This document shows, one piece after another, positions 35,915 through 45,395 of a DNA stretch of 64,000 nt. Source of the DNA: Porphyrobacter sp. (GTDB lineage Bacteria > Pseudomonadota > Alphaproteobacteria > Sphingomonadales > Sphingomonadaceae); assembly GCA_027533455.1 (NCBI GenBank), contig JAPZUC010000011.1, positions 1 to 64,000 on the forward strand, read 5' to 3'. Made by a program: the position numbers and the translations under genes. How positions within the stretch are numbered: position 1 is the first letter of the stretch; the number at the start of each line of letters is the position of its first letter. Under the pieces are notes generated by a model that worked only from the letters and a program-made list of their open reading frames with translations, had not been told where the DNA came from and made no database searches.

Positions 35915-37057
35915 TCAGATCGAGCGCGAGATCACTTCCTTCATGATCTCGTTCGTGCCGCCGAAAATGCGGGTGACACGCGCGTCGCGCCACAGGCGGG
36001 CGATGGCGTATTCGTTCATGTAACCCGCCCCGCCGTGGAGTTGCAGCGACGCATCGCACAGCTCCCATTGGAGGTCTGTGTGCCACAGCTTGGCCGCGGA
36101 GGCCTCGGAGGTGGTGAGTTCGCCGGCGAGGTGCTTGCGGATCGCCCAGTCGAGGTGCGCCCAGCCCACTTGCAGCTTGGCCTTCAAGTCCGCGAGCGTG
36201 AACTTGGTGTTCTGGAACTCGAACACGGTCTTGCCGAAGGCCTTGCGGTCCTTGGTGAACTTGACCGCTTCGTCAAACGCCCGCTGCGCCGCGGCCTGCG
36301 CGCCGACCGCAATGCCGAGGCGTTCCTGCGGCAGCTCCTCCATCAGGTGCACGAAGCCCATGCCTTCCGCGCCGAGGATGTTGGTCATCGGCACGCGGCA
36401 ATCGTTGAAGAACAGTTCCGAAGTGTCAGCGGCGTGCTGACCGATCTTGTCGAGATTGCGCCCCCGCTCGAACCCGGGGGTGTCGGCGTCGACCAGAACG
36501 AGGCTGATGCCCTTGGAGCCCAGTTCGGGATCGGTCTTGGCGACCACGATCACGCAATCGGCGTTCTGGCCATTGGTGATGTAGGTTTTCGAGCCATTGA
36601 TGACGAGGTGGTTGCCGTCCTTCTTAGCCGTGGTGCGGATGCCCTGAAGGTCGGAGCCTGCGCCCGGTTCGGTCATGGCGATCGCGGTGATGATGTCGCC
36701 GCTGACCATGCCGGGCAGGTACTTGGCGCGCTGCTCGGGGTTGCCGAGCCGCTCGAAATAGTTCGCCGTAATGTCGTTCTGGAGCGTGAAACCGGCGGAG
36801 GATCCGAGGTAGGACAGTTCCTCGGTCAGCACGCAGTTGAAGCCGAAATCGAGGCCGAGCCCGCCGTTTTCTTCCTTTACCGTCATGCACAACATCCCGG
36901 CGTCGCCCATCTTTTTCCACACATCGCGCGGCACGATGCCGTTGGCCTCATGCTCGTCCATGTGCGGGGTGAGGTGTTCGGCGAAGACCTTGCGGACGGT
37001 GTCGCGGAAGGCCTCGTGGTCTTCATTATAGGCGGTGCGATAGGAGGTCGCGAGCAT
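35915..37057 (-). CDS. Acyl-CoA dehydrogenase
   Basis: AMTEPGAGSDLQGIRTTAKKDGNHLVINGSKTYITNGQNAD, HGGAGYMNEYAIARLWRDARVTRIFGGTNEIMKEVI. Confidence 0.95.
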   Translation of the reverse strand: MLATSYRTAYNEDHEAFRDTVRKVFAEHLTPHMDEHEANGIVPRDVWKKMGDAGMLCMTVKEENGGLGLDFGFNCVLTEELSYLGSSAGFTLQNDITANYFERLGNPEQRAKYLPGMVSGDIITAIAMTEPGAGSDLQGIRTTAKKDGNHLVINGSKTYITNGQNADCVIVVAKTDPELGSKGISLVLVDADTPGFERGRNLDKIGQHAADTSELFFNDCRVPMTNILGAEGMGFVHLMEELPQERLGIAVGAQAAAQRAFDEAVKFTKDRKAFGKTVFEFQNTKFTLADLKAKLQVGWAHLDWAIRKHLAGELTTSEASAAKLWHTDLQWELCDASLQLHGGAGYMNEYAIARLWRDARVTRIFGGTNEIMKEVISRSI

Positions 37058-37161
37058 GGGGGGTTCTCTCCGGGCAGATGGGTTTTGATTTGCCATGAGT
37101 GAACAGCGCGGGGGCGCGGGGGTCAAGGGTGAAAAGTGGGGGTGGAGGGACGGGGTCATAA

Positions 37162-37602
37162 GTATCGCGACACGGCCTGGAAGCGTCTTGCGGCCCCACC
37201 CTTTGCTATGCGATCAACTTCTTCGGAGGGTTCGCGACGATTGAAGCTGACGATGGCGAGCATCCGGTGCCCGAGCTATGGCGTGGCAAGTTCAGCGAGA
37301 TCGCTGCTGGATTGGCAATCGGGGACTATCAACTGGAAACTTCGCCCATCGATGGCTTGGAACCGATCGATGCCATCACCGCCGCTAGCATAGCGGAGAA
37401 CGTGGTGGCGTATGGCGATCGGTTGACTGCGCTTTCGGACGCCACATGGAGCAGGTCCGTCTGTCGCTGGATGGGGGACTATTGGCAAGTACTTGTGGAC
37501 CTATCGACAACAAGTGAGCAGGCCAGCGATCTCACCCTTCATGCAAAGGTCTTCGACGCGGACTGTTCGAGGTTTGGTATCGTCTCGGTTCACGTACCGT
37601 GA
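37162..37602 (+). pseudogene. Fragment of a small conserved hypothetical protein, apparently 5' truncated
   Basis: Open frame LCYAINFFGGFATIEADDGEHPVPELWRGKFSEIAAGLAIGDYQLE...WMGDYWQVLVDLSTTSEQASDLTLHAKVFDADCSRFGIVSVHVP extends upstream of the supplied GTG start with no in-frame ATG after the stop near 37159. Confidence 0.4.
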
Positions 37603-37632
37603 GCGCAAACCCACGCCGCAAATGCGCAATTA

Positions 37633-37716
37633 CCGTCATCCCAGCGAAAGCTGGGACCTAGTGCGGCAAGCGCTGCACCTAGAGGCTCTAGCCCCCAGCT
37701 TGCGCTGGGGTGACGG
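37633..37716. repeat. Palindromic intergenic element 1
   Basis: ccgtcatcccagcgaaagctggg ... cccagcttgcgctggggtgacgg, near-perfect terminal inverted repeats. Confidence 0.8.
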
Positions 37717-37738
37717 GGAGGGTTGACGCGGTAATCTC

Positions 37739-37827
37739 TCGTCTTCCCGGGCTTGACCCGGGATCCCGCTTCTTCTGAGCGGCAGAGCGAAAGGCAGCGG
37801 GGCCCCGGATCAAGTTCGGGGAGACGA
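37739..37827. repeat. Palindromic intergenic element 2
   Basis: tcgtcttcccgggcttgacccgggatcccgct ... agcggggccccggatcaagttcggggagacga, imperfect terminal inverted repeats. Confidence 0.8.
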
Positions 37828-37840
37828 TTAGGCTAAAGCC

Positions 37841-38656
37841 TTACCCCACAAACGCCCGTTCGATCACGAACTGGCCGGGCTTGTTATTCGCGCCTTCTTC
37901 AAAGCCGCGGCGTTCCAGATCGGCGGCGTGGTCCTTGATCATTGCCATCGAGCCACACAGCATCACGCGGTCCTCGTCCGGCACGAAGCGCTGCGGGCCC
38001 TTGGACTGTTCGAACAGGCGGCCATCGTCGATCAGCGCCTGGATGCGGCCCTGCGTGCGGAAGGGCTCGCGGGTCACGGTGGGGACGTAGATCATCTTCG
38101 CGCGGTCTTCGTCCTCGAGCAGCGGGTCACCTTCGAGCTTGCTTTCCAGCAACTCGCGGTAGGCCAGCTCGTTCACGTTGCGCACCGAGTGGACGACAAT
38201 CACCTCCTCGAACATCCCGTAGACCTCGGGATCGCGCACGAGGCTCATGAACGGCGCAAGGCCGGTGCCGGTCGACAGCATAAACAGCCGCTTGCCCGGC
38301 AGCAGCGCGTCGGTCACCAGCGTGCCGGTCGGCTTCTTGCCGAGGTAGATCGGATCACCGACCTGAATGTGCTGGAGCCGCGAGGTCAGCGGGCCGTCCT
38401 GCACCTTGATCGAGAGGAACTCCAGTTCCTCCTCATAGGAAGGCGAGGCGACCGAGTAGGCGCGCAGCAGCGGCTTGCCGTTGTCGCCCGGCAGCCCGAT
38501 CATCACGAACTCGCCCGAACGGAAGCGGAAGCTTGCCGGACGCGTCATCTTGAGCGTGAACAGCCCTTCGCACCAGTGGTGGACATAGGTGATGGTCTCG
38601 ACAGAGAGCGCCGCGCTTTCGGTGAACTGGTCGCGGGTCAGAGCGGTTTGGGTCAA
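37841..38656 (-). CDS. fpr: Ferredoxin--NADP reductase
   Basis: FRFRSGEFVMIGLPGDNGKPLLRAYSVASPSYEEELEFLSIKV, LSTGTGLAPFMSLVRDPEVY; start uncertain, TTG (MTQTALTRDQ) proposed. Confidence 0.88.
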   Translation of the reverse strand: MTQTALTRDQFTESAALSVETITYVHHWCEGLFTLKMTRPASFRFRSGEFVMIGLPGDNGKPLLRAYSVASPSYEEELEFLSIKVQDGPLTSRLQHIQVGDPIYLGKKPTGTLVTDALLPGKRLFMLSTGTGLAPFMSLVRDPEVYGMFEEVIVVHSVRNVNELAYRELLESKLEGDPLLEDEDRAKMIYVPTVTREPFRTQGRIQALIDDGRLFEQSKGPQRFVPDEDRVMLCGSMAMIKDHAADLERRGFEEGANNKPGQFVIERAFVG

Positions 38657-38801
38657 GACGAGCCTCGGATGCAATGATGGGGCCGCCCAAATGGGGCAGC
38701 GGAATGGGCGCGCAAATGGACTAGGCAAGCGCCCGCTTCAAGACAGATTAGCGATAGGGCGTGAAAGCGGGCCTTGATCAGGTGGAAATCCGGCTGATCG
38801 C

Positions 38802-39845
38802 TCAGTTCCAGCGCGCGGCGTTGTAAAGCTCGACCGCGCGGGCCTCATGCTTGCCGATCTCGGCTGCGGGCAGCGTATCCGCCTTGAACGTGCCGAGCGC
38901 TTCCACGGCAGAGGTCGGCGCGACGCCCTTGGCCGCCGGATATTCGTTGTTGTCGCCCGCGAGATACTTCTGCGCGCTTTCCGACGACAGGTATTCGAGG
39001 AACTTCACCGCATTGGCGCGGTTGGGCGCGGTCTTCACCACGCCTGCGCCGCTCATGTTGACATGCGTGCCGGTGGTCGCCTGATTGGGGAAGATGATGC
39101 CGATGGCGTCCAGAACCTTGCGCTTTTCCGGCGTGTCGAAGCGGGCGAGGTAATAGGTGTTGACCAGCGAGATGTCGCACTCGCCCGCCGCAACCGCCTC
39201 GATGTTCGACATGTCGTTGCCCTGCGGCGCGCGGGCGAAGTTTGCGACGACGCCCTTGGCCCAGGCGCCCGCCGCAGCCTCGCCATCATGCGCGATCATG
39301 CTCGCGAGCAGCGCGATGTTGTAGACGCTGGAGGACGAGCGCATGCAGATGCGGCCCTTGAATTCGGGCTTGGCGAGATCCTGATAGGTTGCCAGCCCGG
39401 CGGGCTTGCCCTTGGCCTTGTTGTAGATGACGATCCGCGCCCGGGTAGTGAGCGCGATCCAGCGGTTCTGGGGATCGCGCAGATTCTCGGGGATGCGTTC
39501 CGACAGGATTTTCGATTCGACCGGCGCGAGGATGCCCGCCTCCTCGGCACGCCACAGGCGGCCCGCGTCCACGGTAATGAACAGGTCTGCGGGGCTGTAT
39601 TCGCCCTCGGCCGCGATCCGCTCGATCAGGGCGTCGGCATCGGCCTCGATGCGGTTGACCTTGACGCCGGTTTCGCGGGTGAAATCCTCGTAGAGCGCCA
39701 GATCGGTGTCGTAGTGGCGCGCGGAATAGACGTTGATCTCACCGGTGACAGGAACGGCCTCGCGCTTGCTGTCGTCCGTCTGGGTGCAGGCGGCAAGCAT
39801 GCCGAGGCTGACGCTGGCGAGGGCGGCGAGGAACAGTTTCTTCAT
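38802..39845 (-). CDS. fbpA: Fe(3+) ABC transporter substrate-binding lipoprotein
   Basis: MKKLFLAALASVSLGMLAAC lipobox; INVYSARHYDTDLALYEDFTRETGVKVNRIEADADALIERIAAEG. Confidence 0.9.
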   Translation of the reverse strand: MKKLFLAALASVSLGMLAACTQTDDSKREAVPVTGEINVYSARHYDTDLALYEDFTRETGVKVNRIEADADALIERIAAEGEYSPADLFITVDAGRLWRAEEAGILAPVESKILSERIPENLRDPQNRWIALTTRARIVIYNKAKGKPAGLATYQDLAKPEFKGRICMRSSSSVYNIALLASMIAHDGEAAAGAWAKGVVANFARAPQGNDMSNIEAVAAGECDISLVNTYYLARFDTPEKRKVLDAIGIIFPNQATTGTHVNMSGAGVVKTAPNRANAVKFLEYLSSESAQKYLAGDNNEYPAAKGVAPTSAVEALGTFKADTLPAAEIGKHEARAVELYNAARWN

Positions 39846-39868
39846 GGGGAGAGGCTTTCGCATGGGTA

Positions 39869-39887
39869 ATTGCGAATGACTTGCAAT
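39869..39887. promoter_or_regulatory. Candidate Fur/iron-responsive box upstream of fbpA
   Basis: ATTGCgaatgacttGCAAT, 19-bp imperfect palindrome about 24 bp upstream of the fbpA start. Confidence 0.6.
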
Positions 39888-39918
39888 ATTATCGCGGTCT
39901 GCGCAAGGTCTAACTGCG

Positions 39919-40944
39919 TCAGGTCTGGAACCGCGGAAAGGCGCGCACGCTCTCGGAATCGGGAAGGACGCTGTAATGCTTGTCGGGATCGACACTGAAC
40001 GCCGTCTCGACCGTGATCGCCGCACCGTCCGCCCCATCGAGCAGCACGCGGCTCCTCGCGCCCAGCGGGTGCACATCGCGCACCCGCCCGCCGCGCATGT
40101 TGGGCACTGGGACCAGCCGGTCGGCCTGCACCAGCAGGTCGAGCAGCGGGGCATCGGGCAGTTCCCCGCCGACACTCGCCAGCGGCCACAGGCCGAAGGG
40201 GGTGTCGAGCCCCTCCTCCACCCGCCGCCCCGCGATCACCTGCGCGCCGCTGAAGATCGCGCCCACTGCGGCGGTGGCAGGGGCCTCGTGGAGTTCCTCA
40301 GGCGTGCCGAACTGGATGATGCGGCCTGCCTCCATCACCGCGATCCGGTCGGCGATATCGAGCGCTTCGGCAGGGTCGTGGGTAACCAGCACGACGGTCG
40401 CCCCTGCCTCGCGCAGCAGGATGCGACATTCGCGGCGCAAGCGGCGGCGCAGCACGATATCTACACTGGCGAACGGCTCGTCCATCAGCAGCACCTGCGG
40501 TTCAGGCGCCATCGCCCGGGCAAGCGCGGCGCGCTGCTGCTGGCCGCCCGAAAGCTCGTGCGGAAAGCGTGCGCCCATGTCTGCAAGGCCTACCTTGGCG
40601 AGCCACGCATCAGCCTCGCCGCGGCGCTCCTTCGGCAGGCCGAAAGCCACGTTTGCCGCCAGCGTCATATGCGGGAACAGCGCGCCATCCTGAAACACCA
40701 GCCCCACGGGCCGCGCTTCGGGAGGGGGGTTGTGCGCAGGCCCGGCCAACACCTCGCCGCTCAACACGATCTCGCCCTGCTGCACACGGAGCAGACCCGC
40801 CGCTAGGCCGAGCAGTGTTGACTTCCCGCAGCCCGACGCGCCAAGCAGGCAGGTGATCTCCCCTGTCGGTGCGCTAAAGGAAATGTCCTCCAGCGCCCGC
40901 ACCGCACCGTAAGCATGGGCAATATGACGAAATTCGAGGCTCAA
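39919..40944 (-). CDS. fbpC: Fe(3+) ABC transporter ATP-binding protein
   Basis: LLGASGCGKSTLLGLAAGL (Walker A), LSGGQQQRAALARAMAPEPQVLLMDEPFASVD; TTG start. Confidence 0.92.
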   Translation of the reverse strand: MSLEFRHIAHAYGAVRALEDISFSAPTGEITCLLGASGCGKSTLLGLAAGLLRVQQGEIVLSGEVLAGPAHNPPPEARPVGLVFQDGALFPHMTLAANVAFGLPKERRGEADAWLAKVGLADMGARFPHELSGGQQQRAALARAMAPEPQVLLMDEPFASVDIVLRRRLRRECRILLREAGATVVLVTHDPAEALDIADRIAVMEAGRIIQFGTPEELHEAPATAAVGAIFSGAQVIAGRRVEEGLDTPFGLWPLASVGGELPDAPLLDLLVQADRLVPVPNMRGGRVRDVHPLGARSRVLLDGADGAAITVETAFSVDPDKHYSVLPDSESVRAFPRFQT

Positions 40945-42641
40945 TGGCGCTGTCCGCAGATTTACCGGTGAGACGCCTTAGGCAAATTGCAGGGCGAACT
41001 GCAAGCGACGCGTCGGGCAGCGTAGGCGCCTGGACGCTCGCCGCACTGGCGATTGCCGCGCTGGTGGGCCTGCCGATTGCCGCGATCGCCTGGGCCGCAG
41101 TGTACGGCGGCGGGAGTGGCGAGACGCTGGGTGCCCTGGCTGACACGGTGCTCCCCACCTACATCGCCAACACGGGTCTGCTGATGCTGTGCGCGGGGAG
41201 CATTGCGGCCATCACGGGAACGGGCTGCGCATGGCTGGTCGCCGCCACGCGCTTTCCGGGCCGCCGTCTGCTGAGCTGGGCTCTGGTGCTGCCGCTGGCG
41301 CTGCCCGCCTATCTTGCCGCCTATATCTATGCCGCCATGCTGGACTTTGCAGGGCCGGTGCAGAGTGCCCTGCGCGCCGCGACGGGTTGGAGCGCGGGGG
41401 AATACTGGTTTCCCGACATCCGCTCGCTCGGCGGAGGGGCACTGGTGTTGGGCCTCGTGCTCTACCCCTATGTCTATCTGCTCGCTCGCACCGCCTTTGC
41501 TACCCAGAGCCTGACCCAGTTCCGCGCTGCCCGCAGTCTTGGCGCGGCCCCGGCGCGGGCGTTCTGGCGCGTTGCCCTGCCCGCCGCGCGCCCTGCGATC
41601 GCAGGCGGCCTCGCGCTGGTGCTGATGGAGGTGCTCGCCGATTTCGGCGTGGCCGAGTATTTCGCCATCCCCACCTTTTCGACCGGCATCTTCCGCAGCT
41701 GGCTGGCGATGGGCGACAAGGCAACCGCGCTGAAGCTCGCGGGCGTGATGCTGGTCTTCGTCATCGCGCTGGTCGCGTGGGAGGCGCAGACCCGTCGCGG
41801 GCGGAGTGACAGCCGCGACGGTCTGGCGAACCGGCGTGAGGAAGAGCCGCTGGTGCAGCTTTCCGCGTGGGGCAAGGCGCTGGCCTTGATCGCCTGCCTC
41901 GCGCCGGTGCTGCTCGGCTTCGTGATCCCCGCAGGCTATCTCGCATCCCTCGCCCTTACGCCGACCGCGCAAGGCGGAGCGGGAGATCTGGCAACCTATC
42001 TGCGCGGTAGCCTGTGGCTGGGGGCGGCCGCCGCGCTGGTGTGCCTTGCCGCCGCGCTGCTGCTGGCCTTTGCCCGCGCGCGTTCAGGCTCGCGCATCAC
42101 CGCCAGCGCGATCCGGCTGGCAACGCTGGGCTATGCCCTGCCCGGCGCGCTGCTGGCGGTGGGCCTGCTGGCGCCGCTCGGCCTGCTCGACCGGAGCCTC
42201 ACCGGCTTTGCCCGTGACAATCTCGGCTGGAGCGGCGGGCTGCTGCTTACAGGCACCAGCGCGGTGCTGGTCTATGCGCTGTCTGTGCGGTTCATGACGG
42301 TCGCCTACAACACTGTCAGCGGGGGCCATGCACGCATCCCGCCCGGCCTCGATGCCGCCGCGCGCAGCCTTGGCGCGGGGCCGGCGCGGGTGCTGGCCCG
42401 GATCTACGCCCCGCTGCTCGCCCCAAGCCTAGGCGGAGCAGCGGCGCTGGTATTCATCGACACTTTGCGCGAATTGCCCGCCACCCTGATCCTGCGCCCC
42501 TTCAACCTCGAAACGCTCGCCACCCGCACCTACCGTCTCGCCGGTGACGAGCGGCTGGTGGAGGCCGCGATCCCCGCGCTGATCCTGCTCGCGGCGGGCC
42601 TGCTGCCGGTGCTGGTGCTGAACCGTGTAGGCAAGCGCTAG
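40944..42641 (+). CDS. fbpB: Fe(3+) ABC transporter permease (fused two-half type)
   Basis: Two permease halves, each with an EAA-like loop (AARSLGAAPARAFWRVALPAARPAIAGG and AARSLGAGPARVLARIYAPLLAPSLGG). Confidence 0.92.
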   Translation: MALSADLPVRRLRQIAGRTASDASGSVGAWTLAALAIAALVGLPIAAIAWAAVYGGGSGETLGALADTVLPTYIANTGLLMLCAGSIAAITGTGCAWLVAATRFPGRRLLSWALVLPLALPAYLAAYIYAAMLDFAGPVQSALRAATGWSAGEYWFPDIRSLGGGALVLGLVLYPYVYLLARTAFATQSLTQFRAARSLGAAPARAFWRVALPAARPAIAGGLALVLMEVLADFGVAEYFAIPTFSTGIFRSWLAMGDKATALKLAGVMLVFVIALVAWEAQTRRGRSDSRDGLANRREEEPLVQLSAWGKALALIACLAPVLLGFVIPAGYLASLALTPTAQGGAGDLATYLRGSLWLGAAAALVCLAAALLLAFARARSGSRITASAIRLATLGYALPGALLAVGLLAPLGLLDRSLTGFARDNLGWSGGLLLTGTSAVLVYALSVRFMTVAYNTVSGGHARIPPGLDAAARSLGAGPARVLARIYAPLLAPSLGGAAALVFIDTLRELPATLILRPFNLETLATRTYRLAGDERLVEAAIPALILLAAGLLPVLVLNRVGKR

Positions 42642-42711
42642 AAAAAACTGTCAGGCCACCTTGTCACTTAGCCTTGTCCAAACGCGCCCAAGCGTTCACA
42701 AGGTGCGCCAC

Positions 42712-43713
42712 ATGGCACGCTTCCCTTTCTCCGCAATCGTCGCTCAGGACGAGATGAAACTGGCCCTGCTGATAGCGGCGGTGGATCCGAGCATCGGCGG
42801 GGTCATGGTCTTCGGCGACCGCGGCACCGGCAAGAGCACCGCCGCGCGCGCGCTCGCCGGGCTGTTGCCGCCGATCATGGCCGCCGAGGGATGCCCTTAC
42901 GGCTGCTCCAAGGACGATCAGGCCCGCTACCCCGACGTTTGCGGCACCGGCAAAATGGTGAAACGCGCGGTGCCCTTCGTCGATATGCCGCTGGGCGCGA
43001 CCGAAGACCGCGTGATCGGAAGCCTCGATCTGGAACGCGCGCTGCGATCGGGCGAGAAGGCGTTTGAACCCGGCCTGCTTGCCAAGGCCCACCGTGGCTT
43101 CCTGTATATCGACGAGATCAACCTACTCGAAGACCATCTGGTCGACCTGCTGCTGGATGTGGCAGCTTCGGGCGAGAACGTGGTCGAGCGCGAGGGCCTC
43201 TCGGTCCGCCACCCGGCCAAATTCGTGCTGATCGGCAGCGGCAATCCCGAAGAGGGCGAGTTGCGCCCGCAATTGCTCGACCGCTTCGGGCTTTCCGTGG
43301 AAGTGCGCACGCCCAAGGATATCGAGGTGCGGATCGAGATCATGCGCCTCGTCGCCGCGAACGAGGCTGACCCGCAAGGCTTTGCCGCGCGCTGGGCCGA
43401 GGCGGACGAGACGATCCTGAAACGCGTCGCCAAGGGCAAGGCGCGCCTCGCCAAGCTGGCGCCGGGCGAGGATGTGCTGCGCGATGCCGCCGAGCTGTGC
43501 CTTGCGGTCGGCGCGGACGGGTTGCGCGGCGAACTGACCCTGATGCGCGCCGCCCGCGCGCTGGCGGCGCTGGACGGCGCAAAGAAGGTCACCCGCAAGC
43601 ATCTCATCGCCATCGCCCCTTCGGCACTGCGCCACCGGCTGCGGCGCGACGTGCTCGACGAGACGGGCTCCACCGTGCGTATCACCCGGGCGATTGCCGA
43701 GCTGTTCGGATGA
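42712..43713 (+). CDS. bchI: Magnesium chelatase ATPase subunit I
   Basis: FPFSAIVAQDEMKLALLIAAVDPSIGGVMVFGDRGTGKSTAARALAGLLP, YIDEINLLEDHLVDLLLDVAASGENVVEREGLSVRHPAKFVLIGSGNPEEGELRPQLLDRFGL. Confidence 0.98.
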   Translation: MARFPFSAIVAQDEMKLALLIAAVDPSIGGVMVFGDRGTGKSTAARALAGLLPPIMAAEGCPYGCSKDDQARYPDVCGTGKMVKRAVPFVDMPLGATEDRVIGSLDLERALRSGEKAFEPGLLAKAHRGFLYIDEINLLEDHLVDLLLDVAASGENVVEREGLSVRHPAKFVLIGSGNPEEGELRPQLLDRFGLSVEVRTPKDIEVRIEIMRLVAANEADPQGFAARWAEADETILKRVAKGKARLAKLAPGEDVLRDAAELCLAVGADGLRGELTLMRAARALAALDGAKKVTRKHLIAIAPSALRHRLRRDVLDETGSTVRITRAIAELFG

Positions 43714-45395
43714 TCGCCGAGCCCGCCGACCCGCTGGAAGATGCGGTGCTGGCGGCGCGGCTGTTCGCTCTGGCGCCTGCCACCTTCAAGGGACTGACCC
43801 TGCGTGGGAACAGCCCCGCGCGCGAGGCGCTGGTCGCGGGTTTGCGCGAGATCCTTCCCCTGCGCCGCCTGCCCGGCCATGTCGATGACGAGCGCCTGCT
43901 GGGCGGGATCGATCTTGCCGCCAGCCTCTCTGCCGGTAAGCCTATCCGCCAGTCCGGCCTTATCGAGGAGGCGCGCGGCGGCGCACTGATCGCAGGGATG
44001 GCCGAAAGGATCGACGGCAGCATCGCCGGGCGGCTGGCGCAAGCGCTTGATGATGGTCAGACAGCACTCGTCCTGCTCGACGATGCGACCGAAACGGAAG
44101 AAGTCCCGCCCGCCAGCCTGACCGAACGCCTTGCCTTCGCCTGCGATCTGGCGGCTTCGCGGCGCTGGCAGCGAGTGGAACTGGCTCCGGCGGCAGGGGC
44201 GCTGGCAAACGTGACTCCGCTGGACGATGCAGCCCTGCGCGCACTCGCCGCCACGGCCGAGGCGCTCGGCGTCGATTCCTTGCGCGCATTGATCTTTGCA
44301 GGTGAGACTGCACTCGGGTTGGCGGCGCTAAGCGGGCGTCAGGCCGCCGACAAATCCGACCTATCCGGTGCCGTCCGCCTTGTGCTCGCTCCGCGCGCGA
44401 CACGCTTGCCACCGCAGGAACAGGAAGCCCTGCCGGAGGATCAGCCACCACCCCCCGAAGGTCAGCAGGACAATTCCGAGGACGCCGACCGCGATCAGCG
44501 GGAACCCGATCTCTCCGACATGATGATCGAGGCGGCCAAGGCGGCGATCCCGGCAGGGCTTCTCGAAAGCCTCGCCCAAGGCAAGGCCCCGTGCCGGTCG
44601 TCCAGCAGCGGCACCGGACAGAAGCGCAAGGCGGCAATGCGCGGCAAACCGCTGGGCGCACGGCCGGGGATGCCGCGCGGCGGGGCGAAGCTGGCCCTGA
44701 TCGACAGCTTGCGCGCCGCTGTGCCGTGGCAGGCGGTACGGCGCAGAGAGGCAGGCGCGGACCCCGACGCCCCGCTCATCATGCGCAAGGAAGACCTGCG
44801 CATCCGCCGCTTTGAAGAACGCGCTGCGCGGGTCACGATCTTTGCGGTCGACGCATCGGGATCGGCGGCGGCGGCGCGTCTGGCCGAGGCCAAGGGCGCG
44901 GTCGAGCTGATGCTGGGACAGGCCTATGTGACCCGATCAGAAGTCGCTCTGGTCGCATTCCGCGGCACGTCGGCCGAACTGCTGCTGCCCCCCACCCGCT
45001 CGCTCACCCGCGCACGGCGCACGCTGGCGGAACTGCCCGGCGGCGGGGGGACACCGCTCGCTCTCGGCCTCAACGCCGCGCGCGAGGTCGCCGAGGCGGT
45101 GATCGCGCGCGGACGTAGTGCCGCGCTCGTCATCCTGACCGATGGCCGCGCCAATATCGCAGCCGACGGCTCGCCCGGACGCCCGCAGGCCGCCGCCGAT
45201 GCCGAGGCTTCCGCCAAAGCCATCGCCGCACGCGGGATCGATGCGCTGGTGGTCGATATCTCCGCCCGCCCCGGCCCCGAGGGTGCAGCGCTGGCGAATG
45301 CCTTGGGCGGCCGCTTCCTTGCCCTCCCCCGCGCCGATGCGCGAATGCTGCAAGCCGCGATCAACGCTGTCCAGCCCACCGGCAAAGCGGCATGA
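43710..45395 (+). CDS. bchD: Magnesium chelatase subunit D
   Basis: AAA-like N-terminus, acidic/proline linker, C-terminal VWA domain VTIFAVDASGSAAAARLAEAKGAVELMLGQAY; overlaps bchI. Confidence 0.96.
   Translation: MIAEPADPLEDAVLAARLFALAPATFKGLTLRGNSPAREALVAGLREILPLRRLPGHVDDERLLGGIDLAASLSAGKPIRQSGLIEEARGGALIAGMAERIDGSIAGRLAQALDDGQTALVLLDDATETEEVPPASLTERLAFACDLAASRRWQRVELAPAAGALANVTPLDDAALRALAATAEALGVDSLRALIFAGETALGLAALSGRQAADKSDLSGAVRLVLAPRATRLPPQEQEALPEDQPPPPEGQQDNSEDADRDQREPDLSDMMIEAAKAAIPAGLLESLAQGKAPCRSSSSGTGQKRKAAMRGKPLGARPGMPRGGAKLALIDSLRAAVPWQAVRRREAGADPDAPLIMRKEDLRIRRFEERAARVTIFAVDASGSAAAARLAEAKGAVELMLGQAYVTRSEVALVAFRGTSAELLLPPTRSLTRARRTLAELPGGGGTPLALGLNAAREVAEAVIARGRSAALVILTDGRANIAADGSPGRPQAAADAEASAKAIAARGIDALVVDISARPGPEGAALANALGGRFLALPRADARMLQAAINAVQPTGKAA

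Noticed and set aside
34711-37102. Long plus-strand ORFs opposite aldo/keto reductase, SDR and acyl-CoA dehydrogenase genes
   Set aside because: Shadow ORFs of conserved enzymes.
42641-42712. TGT-rich stretch upstream of bchI (tgtcaggccaccttgtca) as a PpsR box
   Set aside because: The right half is TCA rather than ACA at N12 spacing, so it does not meet the motif.
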